Of a stretch of 64,000 nt of DNA, positions 38,876 to 48,730 are shown piece after piece (position 1 is the first letter of the stretch; every line of letters begins with the position of its first letter). Source of the stretch: Microvirga puerhi (GTDB lineage Bacteria > Pseudomonadota > Alphaproteobacteria > Rhizobiales > Beijerinckiaceae). A model generated the notes under the pieces. The model saw only the letters and a program-made list of their open reading frames with translations, had not been told where the DNA came from and searched no databases. The position numbers were made by a program, and so were the translations under genes. The stretch spans positions 186,001-250,000 of the forward strand of contig NZ_JAIRBM010000007.1 of NCBI RefSeq assembly GCF_020089865.1, in the 5' to 3' direction.

Positions 38876-40426
38876 ATGGCCGAGAAAGAAAAATACTACA
38901 TCACGACGGCCATCTCGTATCCGAATGGGGCTCCCCATATCGGTCATGCCTACGAGATCGTCGCCTCCGACGCGATCGCGCGCTTTAAGCGTATCGACGG
39001 CTTCGACGTGTTTTTCATGACGGGCACGGACGAGCATGGCCTCAAGATCCAGCAGACGGCCGATCGGAGCGGTACGACGCCGAAAGCGTTCGTCGACGAG
39101 ATGGCCGGCAAGTTCAAGGCCATGGCCGACCGTCTGGACTGCTCCTACGACCGGTTCATCCGTACGACCGACGCAGACCATCTGCCATCGACGCACGAAC
39201 TCTGGCGGCGCATGCAGGAGAGGGGCGACATCTATCTGTCCAAATATGCCGGCTGGTATTCGGTCCGAGACGAGGCGTATTACGACGAGAGCGAGCTGAC
39301 CAAGCAGCCCGACGGCAGTTGGCGCGCGCCGACCGGAACTCCCGTGGAATGGATTGAGGAAGAGAGTTACTTCTTCCGTCTCTCAGCCTACCAGGACCGG
39401 CTTCTCTCGCATTACGAAGCCAATCCGGATTTCATCAGCCCCGACACCCGACGGAATGAGATCGTCAGCTTCGTCCGCTCGGGTCTGCAGGATCTGTCCA
39501 TCAGCCGGACGACGTTCAATTGGGGCCTACCGGTCCCGGGTGATCCGAAGCACGTCATGTATGTGTGGATCGACGCCCTCAACAATTACCTCACGGGTTG
39601 CGGCTTCCCGGACGAGAACAATCCCCGCTGGCATTATTGGCCCGCCGATGTCCACATCATCGGCAAGGACATCGTGCGCTTTCACACGGTCTATTGGCCG
39701 GCCTTCCTGATGTCGGCGGGAATCCCCTTGCCGAAGCGCGTTTTTGGCCACGGGTTTCTGTTCAACCGCGGCGAGAAGATGTCGAAGTCGGTCGGCAACG
39801 TCATCGACCCGTTCGATCTCGCGGACACTTATGGTGTCGATCAGCTGCGCTATTTCTTCCTAAGGGAAGTTCCGTTCGGCCAGGACGGCAATTACTCGCA
39901 TGAGGCCATCGTCAATCGCATCAATGCGGACCTTGCGAACGACCTCGGCAATCTGGCTCAGCGGTCTCTGTCGATGATCGCCAAGAACTGCGCGAGCTCT
40001 GTCCCGGTGCCGGGTGAGTTCACCCAGGCGGATCAGGACATGCTCTGGCAGGCGGATGCGCTGCCGGGAAAGGTGAGGGCGGCTTTCAAGGACTTCGCCC
40101 TTCATACTGCCCTGGGCGAAATCTGGGCCGTGGTTGCTGAGGCGAACCGGTACTTTGCGTCGCAGGAGCCTTGGGTCCTGCGTAAACAGGATCCGGCCCG
40201 CATGGCTACCGTCCTTTACGTCACGGCTGAGGTCCTGAGGGCAGTCGGTATCCTGGCCCAGCCTTTCGTGCCGTCTGCGGCGGACAAGCTGCTGAATTTG
40301 CTGGCGATTTCCGACAGCGAGAGAGTGTTGGCGCGCGTTGGTTCGTCTTATCGTCTGGAGCCCGGTCGATCGCTGCCGCAACCTGAGCCGATCTTCCCGC
40401 GTTATGTGGAGGCGGAGGCCGTCTGA
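38876..40426 (+). CDS. metG: methionyl-tRNA synthetase
   Basis: MetG charges tRNA-Met. The 516-residue protein is the short form: class I Rossmann domain with HIGH at residues 21-24 and KMSKS at 301-305, an anticodon-binding domain, and no C-terminal EMAP-like domain. The single-zinc-knuckle region is reduced, as in other alphaproteobacterial enzymes. It is followed by a glycosidase gene rather than tatD directly. Confidence 0.97.
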   Translation: MAEKEKYYITTAISYPNGAPHIGHAYEIVASDAIARFKRIDGFDVFFMTGTDEHGLKIQQTADRSGTTPKAFVDEMAGKFKAMADRLDCSYDRFIRTTDADHLPSTHELWRRMQERGDIYLSKYAGWYSVRDEAYYDESELTKQPDGSWRAPTGTPVEWIEEESYFFRLSAYQDRLLSHYEANPDFISPDTRRNEIVSFVRSGLQDLSISRTTFNWGLPVPGDPKHVMYVWIDALNNYLTGCGFPDENNPRWHYWPADVHIIGKDIVRFHTVYWPAFLMSAGIPLPKRVFGHGFLFNRGEKMSKSVGNVIDPFDLADTYGVDQLRYFFLREVPFGQDGNYSHEAIVNRINADLANDLGNLAQRSLSMIAKNCASSVPVPGEFTQADQDMLWQADALPGKVRAAFKDFALHTALGEIWAVVAEANRYFASQEPWVLRKQDPARMATVLYVTAEVLRAVGILAQPFVPSAADKLLNLLAISDSERVLARVGSSYRLEPGRSLPQPEPIFPRYVEAEAV

Positions 40427-40470
40427 CGCTTCCGCTTCAGATGGCCTAAGGGCCCTCAGCGGAAGCCAAG

Positions 40471-41799
40471 ATGTTCACGACCTTCATGTTCGCTACCGGG
40501 ATCGAGAACAGTATCCCGACGATCAACAATGGCCGCACCCGCATCGACGAGATGGAGAAGTGCGGTCATTATAAGCACTGGAGGACGGATTTCGATCTCC
40601 TGCGCGAGCTGGATATCAACGTTCTCCGGTATGGCCCGCCTCTCCACAAGACCTTCATCGGGCCCGGGCGTTACGACTGGTCCTTCGCGGACGTGACCTT
40701 CGGCGAAATTCTACGCCGCGACATTATCCCGATCGTGGACCTGTGTCATTTCGGCGTGCCGGATTGGATCGGGAATTTCCAGAATCCTGATTTTCCAGAG
40801 CTTTTTGCTTCCTACGCTCGGGATTTCGCCAGGCGCTTCCCGTGGGTCCAGCTATATACGCCGATCAATGAGATGTTCATTTGCGCCCAGTTCTCGGCGC
40901 TTTATGGATGGTGGAACGAGCAGCTCACGACCGACGCGAGTTTCGTCACTGCCCTCAAACACATCGTCAAGGCCAATATCCTGGCGATGGAACAGATCCT
41001 GAAAATCAGACCGGAAGCCATCTTCGTTCAAAGCGAGTCGACAGAGTACTTCCACGCGGAGAACCCGGCGGCCATCAGGCCCGCGGAAATGATGAATTCC
41101 AAGCGGTTTCTATCTCTGGACCTCAATTATGGACGGCGGGTCGACTCGGAGATGTACGAGTTCTTGCTGGATAATGGGATGACCCGAGACGAGTATCACT
41201 TCTTCCTTGATCGCTCGGCTCTGCGGCACCACTGCATTATGGGCAATGACTATTACATCACCAACGAACACCGTGTTCAGGCGAACGGAATCACGAGATC
41301 GGCTGGCGACGTCTTCGGATATGACGAGATCACGCGGCAATACTATGACCGCTACAGGCTTCCCGTGATGCATACGGAAACCAATCTCATGCAGGGTCCT
41401 GCGGGCGATGAGGCCGTCAATTGGCTCTGGAAGCAATGGGCCAATGTTCTGCGCATCCGCAACACTGGCGTCCCGGTCGTTGGGTTCACCTGGTATTCGC
41501 TGACTGACCAGGTCGACTGGGATACGGCCCTGCGTTATGAGAACAATTATGTCTGCCCGCTCGGGCTCTATGACCTCGATCGCAATATCCGGCCGGTCGG
41601 ACGTGCCTATCGCCAACTCATTCGAGACTGGCGTGACGTGCTGCCGGCGCAAAGTGTCTGTCTCGTGGTTCCGGTATCGCTACCAAGCGAATGCGACGAA
41701 GGGCCCGTGCGCCGTCGCCGGGAGGTAGCGAGAGAACTGCGCGAGAGCGAGGAGGAGGCGGAATTGCACCAATCCACATTGCACGAGGCCGCGCGCTGA
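40471..41799 (+). CDS. glycoside hydrolase family 1-like protein (clan GH-A)
   Basis: The 442-residue TIM-barrel protein has the acid/base motif YTPINE (Glu134) and a nucleophile candidate in HTETN (Glu303), both placed as in clan GH-A beta-glycosidases; it is most like GH1. No signal peptide is visible, so it is cytoplasmic. The last 40 residues are Arg/Glu-rich and outside the barrel. It lies between metG and tatD, which are usually adjacent, so it looks inserted. Substrate is unknown. Confidence 0.75.
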   Translation: MFTTFMFATGIENSIPTINNGRTRIDEMEKCGHYKHWRTDFDLLRELDINVLRYGPPLHKTFIGPGRYDWSFADVTFGEILRRDIIPIVDLCHFGVPDWIGNFQNPDFPELFASYARDFARRFPWVQLYTPINEMFICAQFSALYGWWNEQLTTDASFVTALKHIVKANILAMEQILKIRPEAIFVQSESTEYFHAENPAAIRPAEMMNSKRFLSLDLNYGRRVDSEMYEFLLDNGMTRDEYHFFLDRSALRHHCIMGNDYYITNEHRVQANGITRSAGDVFGYDEITRQYYDRYRLPVMHTETNLMQGPAGDEAVNWLWKQWANVLRIRNTGVPVVGFTWYSLTDQVDWDTALRYENNYVCPLGLYDLDRNIRPVGRAYRQLIRDWRDVLPAQSVCLVVPVSLPSECDEGPVRRRREVARELRESEEEAELHQSTLHEAAR

Positions 41800-41879
41800 A
41801 CAGCCATGGAGGCTTCTGGACGAACGCGCTTCTATCGGCTTTATGAGAGCGCTGGCCGAGGAGAGGAGGCCTCCACCAT

Positions 41880-42689
41880 ATGTTGATTGACAGTCATTGC
41901 CATTTAGACTTCCCGGATCTGCAGAGCCGCCTTGGTGAGGTGCTGGCCGCGGCGCAGGCCGCTGGTGTCGGCCGTATGGTGACGATCTCAACCCATGTTG
42001 AGTGCTTCGATACCTATCGCGTCATCGCGGAGAACCACGACTCGGTCTTCTTTACGACCGGCACGCACCCTCACAACGCTGCCGTCGAGCCGGATGTGCC
42101 GATGGAACGGCTCGTCCAGCTTTCTGAGCACCGGCGGTGCATTGCCATTGGCGAGGCAGGCCTCGACTACTTTTACGACAAGAGCCCGCGCGATGTGCAG
42201 CAGCGTGTTTTCCGCACGCATATCGCCGCTGCGCGAGAAAGCGGTCTTCCTCTTGTCATCCATGCTCGCGATGCGGACGAGGACATGATCTCCATCCTGA
42301 CGGAGGAGATGAGGCAGGGCGCATTCGGCGCCGTCCTCCACTGCTTCTCGTCGGGGGAGAAACTTGCGTCTGCGGGTGTGGAGCTCGGCTTTTTCGTCTC
42401 ATTCTCCGGAATCCTGACCTTCCGGAACTCGGAGGAGATCCGCAGGATCGCGAGCACGATCCCACGAGACCGGCTATTGGTGGAGACGGATGCCCCTTAT
42501 CTGGCTCCGGTTCCGCATCGGGGAAAGACCAACGAGCCATCCTATGTCAGCCACACGGCACGAGTGCTCGCGGATGTCGTCGGCGTCACGGAGAGCGAGA
42601 TAGCCGAGATAACGACGGCCAATTTCTATCGCCTGTTCACGAAGGCGGCCTCTGCCGATGGCATCTCTAAGGGAACGCCTGACGTATGA
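41880..42689 (+). CDS. tatD: TatD family metal-dependent deoxyribonuclease
   Basis: The 269-residue TIM-barrel hydrolase has the metal-binding DSHCHLD at the N-terminus (His6, His8), GEAGLDYFY near residue 91, IHARD, LHCFSSG and the final ETDAPYLAP motif. TatD proteins act as 3'-5' DNA/RNA exonucleases. It overlaps the following metallo-hydrolase gene by four bases. Confidence 0.95.
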   Translation: MLIDSHCHLDFPDLQSRLGEVLAAAQAAGVGRMVTISTHVECFDTYRVIAENHDSVFFTTGTHPHNAAVEPDVPMERLVQLSEHRRCIAIGEAGLDYFYDKSPRDVQQRVFRTHIAAARESGLPLVIHARDADEDMISILTEEMRQGAFGAVLHCFSSGEKLASAGVELGFFVSFSGILTFRNSEEIRRIASTIPRDRLLVETDAPYLAPVPHRGKTNEPSYVSHTARVLADVVGVTESEIAEITTANFYRLFTKAASADGISKGTPDV

Positions 42690-43483
42690 CGCTGGCTCTC
42701 ACGATTCTCGGATGCGGATCCTCCGGCGGCGTTCCGCGCGTCGCAGTCGGCTGGGGGGCGTGCAATCCTGATAACCCAAAAAATCGGCGGCGTCGCTGTT
42801 CGGTGCTGGTCGAACGCACGGGAGAGGATGGGGTGACAAGCGTGCTCGTCGATACGTCACCCGATCTTCGAGACCAGTTGCTGAGCGTCGCCGTCACGCG
42901 TCTGGATGCGGTGTTGATCACGCATGAGCATGCCGATCATACTCACGGTATCGACGATCTACGGCCCCTGGTCATTGCCATGCACCGCCGCATGCCGATC
43001 TATGCCGATCGGGTGACGAGCGAGCTTTTGATGAGCCGCTTCGGTTATTGCTTCAAGACCCCACCCGGTAGCGGCTATCCTCCGATCCTGACGGCAAACC
43101 GGCTTCAACCGGGCGTTCCGGTTTCGATCAATGGTCCGGGGGGGGGTCTCGAAGCGGTACCATTTCGCATGGTTCACGGGGATATCGACGCCCTCGGGTT
43201 CCGCTTCGGCAATATCGCCTATGCTCCTGACGTCAGCGAGATGCCGGAGGCGAGCCTTGAACATCTGCAGAATCTCGATGTGCTGATTCTGGACGCACTT
43301 CGCTATACCTCCCATCCCACGCATTTCTCTGTATCCGAAGCACTCGGCTTCATCGAGAAGGTGCGACCAAAGAGGGCGATCCTCACGAATCTCCATACGG
43401 ATCTGGACTATGACGAGCTTGCGAGCAGGCTGCCGCCACATGTGGAGCCGGCTTATGATGGCATGCGGATCGAGGCTGTGTGA
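42686..43483 (+). CDS. MBL-fold metallo-hydrolase, PhnP-like
   Basis: The 265-residue beta-lactamase-fold hydrolase has the zinc motif THEHADH (79-85), an N-terminal LGCGSSGGVPR as in PhnP/RNase Z relatives, and TNLHTDLDY near residue 233. A phosphodiesterase role is likely but the substrate is unknown. The metG-tatD-MBL set is conserved in this order. A run of nine G at 43138-43146 lies in the coding frame. Confidence 0.88.
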   Translation: MTLALTILGCGSSGGVPRVAVGWGACNPDNPKNRRRRCSVLVERTGEDGVTSVLVDTSPDLRDQLLSVAVTRLDAVLITHEHADHTHGIDDLRPLVIAMHRRMPIYADRVTSELLMSRFGYCFKTPPGSGYPPILTANRLQPGVPVSINGPGGGLEAVPFRMVHGDIDALGFRFGNIAYAPDVSEMPEASLEHLQNLDVLILDALRYTSHPTHFSVSEALGFIEKVRPKRAILTNLHTDLDYDELASRLPPHVEPAYDGMRIEAV

Positions 43484-43614
43484 GGAGATTTTGGCCTTTG
43501 GAGGGGCTGTAAATGGCACCGATGATGCGCAAGAAACTGACCGCTAACTTAGCCGCATCCTTTTTGCCGATCATCTGTTTCGATCCGGCAGAAATGCCGT
43601 AATGTCTTCCCGCC

Positions 43615-45261
43615 ATGAGTGAAGACATCGAGACATTGCAGAGTCGGCCTACGGCCCTGGCCCCGTTTCGACACCGCATCTTCCGTGCCGTCTGGTTCGC
43701 GAGCCTCGCTTCCAATTTCGGGGGCCTCATCCAGTCCGTGGGCGCCGCCTGGCTGATGACCTCAATCGGAGGATCAGCCGATCTCGTGGCGATGGTGCAG
43801 GCCTCCACGACCCTGCCGGTCATGCTGTTCTCTCTCACAGCCGGGGCCATCGCGGACAATTCCGATCGACGGAAGCTGATGCTCGCCTCCCAGATCTTTC
43901 TCCTGGGAGTCTCGATCGCATTGGCGTTCTTCAGCTATTGGGGGCTCGTCACCCCGTGGCTCCTCCTCGGTTTTACGTTCCTCGTCGGATGTGGCACGGC
44001 GTTCAACGGGCCGGCCTGGCAATCGCTCGTCGGCGAAATGGTGCCACGGTCCGACCTGCCAGCTGCCATTGCGCTCAACAGCATGGGATTCAACATCGCT
44101 CGCAGTGTAGGCCCCGCTATCGGCGGTGTCATTGTCGCTGCGGCAGGTGCTTTTGCGGCCTTTGCCGTCAATGCTGTCAGCTATATCGGCCTCATCGCGG
44201 TCCTTGCCACATGGCATCCCGCCACTCCTCGCCGCGTTCTGCCACCGGAAACCCTTGGCGCCGCAATGGCCGCCGGCATTCGCTACGTGGCCATGTCTCC
44301 CAACATCGGATCCGTTCTGATGCGCGGCGCAGTCTTCGGCCTGGCCGCGATCTCGGTCCAGGCCCTGATGCCGCTTATCGCGCGGGACCTCATTCAGGGC
44401 GGACCACTGACATATGGACTTCTTCTTGGGGCCTTCGGCGCCGGGGCGGTAGCAGGTGCAGCTCTCACTGCACGCGTCCGACAACTTCTTTCCATGGAAG
44501 CGCTGGTGCGCGTCGCGTTTCTCATCTTCGCCGGCGGAACGGCGATCGCGGGGCTAAGCTCCAACCTCATTCTGACGATGGCTGCAATCGCCGCCACAGG
44601 CGCCAGCTGGGTCCTGGCCTTGGCGAGCTTTAACGCTACGGTTCAGCTCTCGTCTCCGCGGTGGGTCGTCGGTCGTGCTCTGGCGCTCTATCAGATGTCA
44701 ACCTTCGGCGGAATGGCGCTGGGCAGTTGGGTTTGGGGTGCATTGGCTGACAATTTCAGCACGGCGAACTCGCTGTTGTTCGCCGCTGCTGCATTGGTCG
44801 CAGGCGCGGCTCTGGGTTTGAAGTTCGCCTTGCCCGAGATGAAGTCCCTCAATCTCGATCCGTTGGATCGTTGGACCGAGCCGGACATCGCACTTCCAAT
44901 CTTGCCGCGCAGCGGGCCAATCGTGATCACGATCGAATGGGTAATCAGGGAGCAGGACGTCAAAGCGTTTCTTGGGCTCATGGCCGAACGGAAACGAATT
45001 CGGCGCCGGGATGGTGCTCGTCACTGGACGTTGATGCGCGACCTCGAAAACCCCACCATCTGGGTTGAGCGCTATCACAGCCCCACCTGGCTGGACTATG
45101 TGCGTCAGAACCAGCGCATGACACAGGCGGATGCCATCGTCGGCGAGGGGCTGAGAGAACTCCATCAGGGCCCCGAGCGGCCCCGTGTTCGACGCATGAT
45201 CGAACGGCAGACCGGAGGAGTTCCTCCCGAGACGCACCATCGGCAGCCGACGCCATACTGA
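43615..45261 (+). CDS. MFS_3-type exporter with C-terminal soluble domain
   Basis: The 548-residue protein has about 12 helices in residues 20-410, with motif-A loop AIADNSDRRKLM near residue 80, and a soluble C-terminal domain from about 430 that resembles the antibiotic-biosynthesis-monooxygenase-like tail of MFS_3 (DUF894) proteins. EntS-like siderophore exporters belong here, but the substrate is unknown. It ends 42 bases from the convergent LysR gene. Confidence 0.82.
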   Translation: MSEDIETLQSRPTALAPFRHRIFRAVWFASLASNFGGLIQSVGAAWLMTSIGGSADLVAMVQASTTLPVMLFSLTAGAIADNSDRRKLMLASQIFLLGVSIALAFFSYWGLVTPWLLLGFTFLVGCGTAFNGPAWQSLVGEMVPRSDLPAAIALNSMGFNIARSVGPAIGGVIVAAAGAFAAFAVNAVSYIGLIAVLATWHPATPRRVLPPETLGAAMAAGIRYVAMSPNIGSVLMRGAVFGLAAISVQALMPLIARDLIQGGPLTYGLLLGAFGAGAVAGAALTARVRQLLSMEALVRVAFLIFAGGTAIAGLSSNLILTMAAIAATGASWVLALASFNATVQLSSPRWVVGRALALYQMSTFGGMALGSWVWGALADNFSTANSLLFAAAALVAGAALGLKFALPEMKSLNLDPLDRWTEPDIALPILPRSGPIVITIEWVIREQDVKAFLGLMAERKRIRRRDGARHWTLMRDLENPTIWVERYHSPTWLDYVRQNQRMTQADAIVGEGLRELHQGPERPRVRRMIERQTGGVPPETHHRQPTPY

Positions 45262-45303
45262 AATCTCAGGACAGCGAGGAGCTGGGTGCTTTGGAACTGC
45301 TTT

Positions 45304-46194
45304 TCAGGCGTCCAGGGCGTTCCAGAAGCGCTTTACGATCGGGCGCTCGTTGGCAAGGTAACGATAAAGGCGAATATCGACACTGAGGTCCCAGGAGGGA
45401 TCTGCGGCCCGCACAGCGCGGCCGGCAGCAAGGTCCTCGACCAGGATGCTCTCCGGTATCCAAGCCAGGCCCCAGCCTGCAAGGACCATCGCCTTCAGGC
45501 CTTCGGACATCGTGTTTTCGTAGATTGTGATCCGCTCGAGAGGCCGTTCGTCGAAGAGACTTTTCAGAGCATGACCGAAAAATGCGCCGGATCCGTAAGC
45601 GAGATAACGAACCGGATGGTCGGGCCTGTCGATGCGATGAAGAGGATGTCCGGCCGGGTCGGGGGCGGAAACCGGGATAATTCTTTCGCGCCCCAGGGTC
45701 TTATAGGCAAAGCGAGCCTCATCGATCATGAGAGGCACGGCCGGATGGGCATAGATCAGGAGAAAGTCGCTCTCTCCCTCGATCAGGGAATTGACGAAGC
45801 CCTCAACGCTGTTGTCTGCGCTCAGGCGCGTAGAGAGAGAACCGAATTTCGGCTCGATGGTCTGGAGCCACTTGGGAAAGAACGTAAGCGAGAGGGTGTG
45901 GAGTGCTGCGAAGCTGAGGGTATTGGCCTGGATGCCCTGCCGGTCCCGCACATCGTTACGTGTACGGTAGAGGCTGGTGACGACCTCCTGCGCGACAGGG
46001 AGAAATTCCTGTCCTGCCGGAGTCAGGTGTGCCGGGAAGGTGGCTCTATCGACGAGAGGCACCCCGACCCATGTTTCAAGTTGCTTGATGCGGCGGCTGA
46101 AGGCTGACTGGGTGACATGTCGCTCCTCCGCGGAACGCGAGAAGCTCAAAGTGTTGGCAAGACTGATAAAATCCTCGAGCCATTTGACTTCCAT
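45304..46194 (-). CDS. LysR family transcriptional regulator
   Basis: The 296-residue regulator has an N-terminal winged helix-turn-helix (LANTLSFSRSAEERHVTQSAFSRRI in pieces at about 12-36) and a substrate-binding domain from about 90. It is the last gene in the same direction as the dipeptide transporter operon and peptidase, so it probably controls peptide or amino-acid use. Confidence 0.9.
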   Translation of the reverse strand: MEVKWLEDFISLANTLSFSRSAEERHVTQSAFSRRIKQLETWVGVPLVDRATFPAHLTPAGQEFLPVAQEVVTSLYRTRNDVRDRQGIQANTLSFAALHTLSLTFFPKWLQTIEPKFGSLSTRLSADNSVEGFVNSLIEGESDFLLIYAHPAVPLMIDEARFAYKTLGRERIIPVSAPDPAGHPLHRIDRPDHPVRYLAYGSGAFFGHALKSLFDERPLERITIYENTMSEGLKAMVLAGWGLAWIPESILVEDLAAGRAVRAADPSWDLSVDIRLYRYLANERPIVKRFWNALDA

Positions 46195-46397
46195 GCCGGA
46201 CCCCGCGTGCAGAGAGCCCTTGCACGCCTGCGGCGGGAATTGACGCTTCCGCGGAGGGGCAAGGGGCGCTGCACACTATCCAAGTCGGCAAATCTTGCAA
46301 ACAACGCCTCTCGCGCCCGGCTTTGAACGGCCGGGCGTGAGCGATCTTCACGGGCGTATTATGATGTCGTCGATGGCAGAGCGGGGCCGCATCGATC

Positions 46398-47921
46398 CTA
46401 CGAGACCCTCTGATAATGCAGGACCCGGCTCCTGTTCAGGAAGAGGCTTACCTGTGTCCCATCGAAGACGAGACTTGGCCGCTTCGGCCAGGGTCCGTCC
46501 TTGCCGTTCATGAGCAGGCGATCGCCCCCGAGCGAAATGAGCGATGCGCTGGTTCGTGCCGGCCCGATGCCCATTTGCAAAGTGTCGCCCTCGATCGTGA
46601 AGGATGCATGATAGCGTGGATTGACCCAGTCTCCCTGGAACTTCGATAGATCGTCGCTCGGCACGACCGGTAAGAAGCGTCGAGCCGCATGACCAATCTC
46701 TCCCTCGATGGCTTCACCGGTCCAGCGGAGGCGCATCGGCATATGCGCCGACAGCGAGACTGACCAACCATCCTCCCCCTCGTAGAGTGTATCCCCCGCG
46801 CCCAAGAAGGTTGCGACGCCATCCTTCATCTCGAGCCAGAACGGCCCCGTCTCCGTTGCATAGAGGCCATCCGGAATGCGTGTGCTGCGGCGCGGCAGGC
46901 TCTCCCCGAGGAGAGCCGCCATCACTTGCAGGGCAAGAAGGGAAGGGGCGGTATCTTCCCGATTGGAGACGATGACAACGCCGACGCGGTTCGTGGGATC
47001 GAGCAGGAAGTAATCCTTGTACCCCGCGTGCGATCCGCCGTGTCCGACGAGGCGCCTCTCTCCCAGCTGCGACCAGGCGAGCCCGAGCCCATACTGAGTT
47101 TCGCGGCCATCGGCCAAACGACGAGGCGCAGAGAGACGTTCGAGGATCCCAAGTCCTGGTCCGCGATTGCCTAAAAGCGTCTGCAACCAGATGGCAAGAT
47201 GACGGGCGCTGCCCGTTATGCTGCCGGATGCGGAGAGATGCAGGCCAGCTGTCCCCAGCTGCCACCCGTGTTCCGACTTCCAGTAGCCTGGCACCAAGTT
47301 CTTGACCGGATCGAACCACAGTTCCGGTGCTCGCATATCGATGCCGAGTGGCCTTGAGATATGCTCCTGCAACAACTCGTCGAAGAGAAGGCCCTTTGAC
47401 TTCAGAATGGCCTCGACGAGCCGGTAACCGGTATTCGAGTAAGAAATCTCGTGCCCGGCAGGGTAGTTCAGTTCCGCAAGATCGCCCAAGAAGTCGAGAA
47501 TGGGTTGGGCCTCCGTCGCAGTGTGAACCGAGAGGCCCAGAAGCGACAGGGTTTCGCGCACGTCGGGCAATCCGCCTGTCATGTCGAGGGCACGTCCGAT
47601 AGTCACGTCGGCCATCGGAGGCTTTAGGAACGCAAGATGATCTCCCAGACGATCATCAAACCCGATCTTGTCCTCATGGCGCAGCACCATGGAGGCGAGA
47701 ATGTGCTTGGTGATGGAGGCGTAGCGTACGCCGCTTTCGACGGAGAATGGTGTTTCGGTCGTCAGGCTCTCAAGACCGCCGGCAGCCTCGACAGGAAAAT
47801 CGTGCTCGTCAAAGACCACTACCGCGCCGCCCGGTCCCCCTTCATCCTTCCATAAGGATGTGATCCGTGCCGCCGCCTCTGTAGCGGCCGACCATCGCAA
47901 CTCTGAAAGGTGAGAGGACAT
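46398..47921 (-). CDS. serine beta-lactamase-fold peptidase, D-aminopeptidase-like
   Basis: The 507-residue protein has a serine beta-lactamase-type domain with the SxxK motif SITK (69-72), YSN (161-163) and HGG (294-296), then a C-terminal region of two small beta-rich domains as in D-aminopeptidase (family S12). No signal peptide is visible, so it may act on imported peptides. Start 47921 has AGGAGA upstream; 47942 is possible. It follows dppF-like gene by 56 bases, which ties it to the importer. Confidence 0.82.
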   Translation of the reverse strand: MSSHLSELRWSAATEAAARITSLWKDEGGPGGAVVVFDEHDFPVEAAGGLESLTTETPFSVESGVRYASITKHILASMVLRHEDKIGFDDRLGDHLAFLKPPMADVTIGRALDMTGGLPDVRETLSLLGLSVHTATEAQPILDFLGDLAELNYPAGHEISYSNTGYRLVEAILKSKGLLFDELLQEHISRPLGIDMRAPELWFDPVKNLVPGYWKSEHGWQLGTAGLHLSASGSITGSARHLAIWLQTLLGNRGPGLGILERLSAPRRLADGRETQYGLGLAWSQLGERRLVGHGGSHAGYKDYFLLDPTNRVGVVIVSNREDTAPSLLALQVMAALLGESLPRRSTRIPDGLYATETGPFWLEMKDGVATFLGAGDTLYEGEDGWSVSLSAHMPMRLRWTGEAIEGEIGHAARRFLPVVPSDDLSKFQGDWVNPRYHASFTIEGDTLQMGIGPARTSASLISLGGDRLLMNGKDGPWPKRPSLVFDGTQVSLFLNRSRVLHYQRVS

Positions 47922-47977
47922 GGCAGTCTCCTGAGCGCTCATGCTGTAACACCGAAATCGATCGAGATCAGTTAGTC

Positions 47978-48730
47978 TTATGGCACTTCTTCAAGCCCGA
48001 CGCTGAGGGATCGCAGTTCGGCTGTGTGGGGATGTCTCGTGTGGCCGCCGCGTAGATCGTCGGCGCTCAATTGCTCGACCATCTGACCGCCGATCATAAC
48101 ACCGACGCGAGGGCAGAGATGGGCAACAACGGCCAAGTTGTGGCTGACGAGAATGTAGGTTAGCTTTCGCTGCTCGCGCAGGTCAGCCAGCAAATTCAGA
48201 ATTTCAGCCTGCACGGAAACGTCGAGTGCGCTTGTCGGCTCGTCGAGGAGCAGAACTTCGGGCTCCGCGATCAGTGCGCGGGCGATGGCAACACGTTGAC
48301 GTTGCCCGCCGGACAATTGGTGAGGGTAGCGGAAGCGGACTGCTGCGGGCAGGGCGACCTCCGCCAGAGCACGTTCGATCCGCCGCTCGATCTCGCCGAT
48401 ACCATGCACCAGCAGCGGCTCGCTCAAGATCCGGTCGATGGTCTGTCGGGGATGCAGGGATCCGTAAGGATCCTGAAAGACCATCTGCACTTTGCGGAAG
48501 AAGGCACGGTCGCGGCGAGGGCCGACGGCTTCGCCATTGATGGCGATATGCCCGGTCCAGGCATTGTTGAGGCCGGAGAGTGCCCGCAGAACGGTCGATT
48601 TACCCGAGCCGCTCTCGCCAACGATTCCGAAGCTGTCGCCAGCGGGAACCTGGAATGATACGCCTTTGACGACCTCGTTGTCCCCGAAGCGGACGCGTAG
48701 TTGATCAACGTCGATCATGATTTGAGCCAT
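47978..48730 (-). CDS. peptide ABC transporter ATP-binding protein, DppF-like
   Basis: The 250-residue ATPase has Walker A GESGSGKST near residue 37, the signature LSGGQRQRVAIARAL and Walker B VLLLDEPTSALD. It pairs with the DppD-like subunit, whose gene it overlaps by 16 bases, to drive import. It lacks the C-terminal extension of some DppF proteins and is therefore short. Confidence 0.93.
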   Translation of the reverse strand: MAQIMIDVDQLRVRFGDNEVVKGVSFQVPAGDSFGIVGESGSGKSTVLRALSGLNNAWTGHIAINGEAVGPRRDRAFFRKVQMVFQDPYGSLHPRQTIDRILSEPLLVHGIGEIERRIERALAEVALPAAVRFRYPHQLSGGQRQRVAIARALIAEPEVLLLDEPTSALDVSVQAEILNLLADLREQRKLTYILVSHNLAVVAHLCPRVGVMIGGQMVEQLSADDLRGGHTRHPHTAELRSLSVGLEEVP

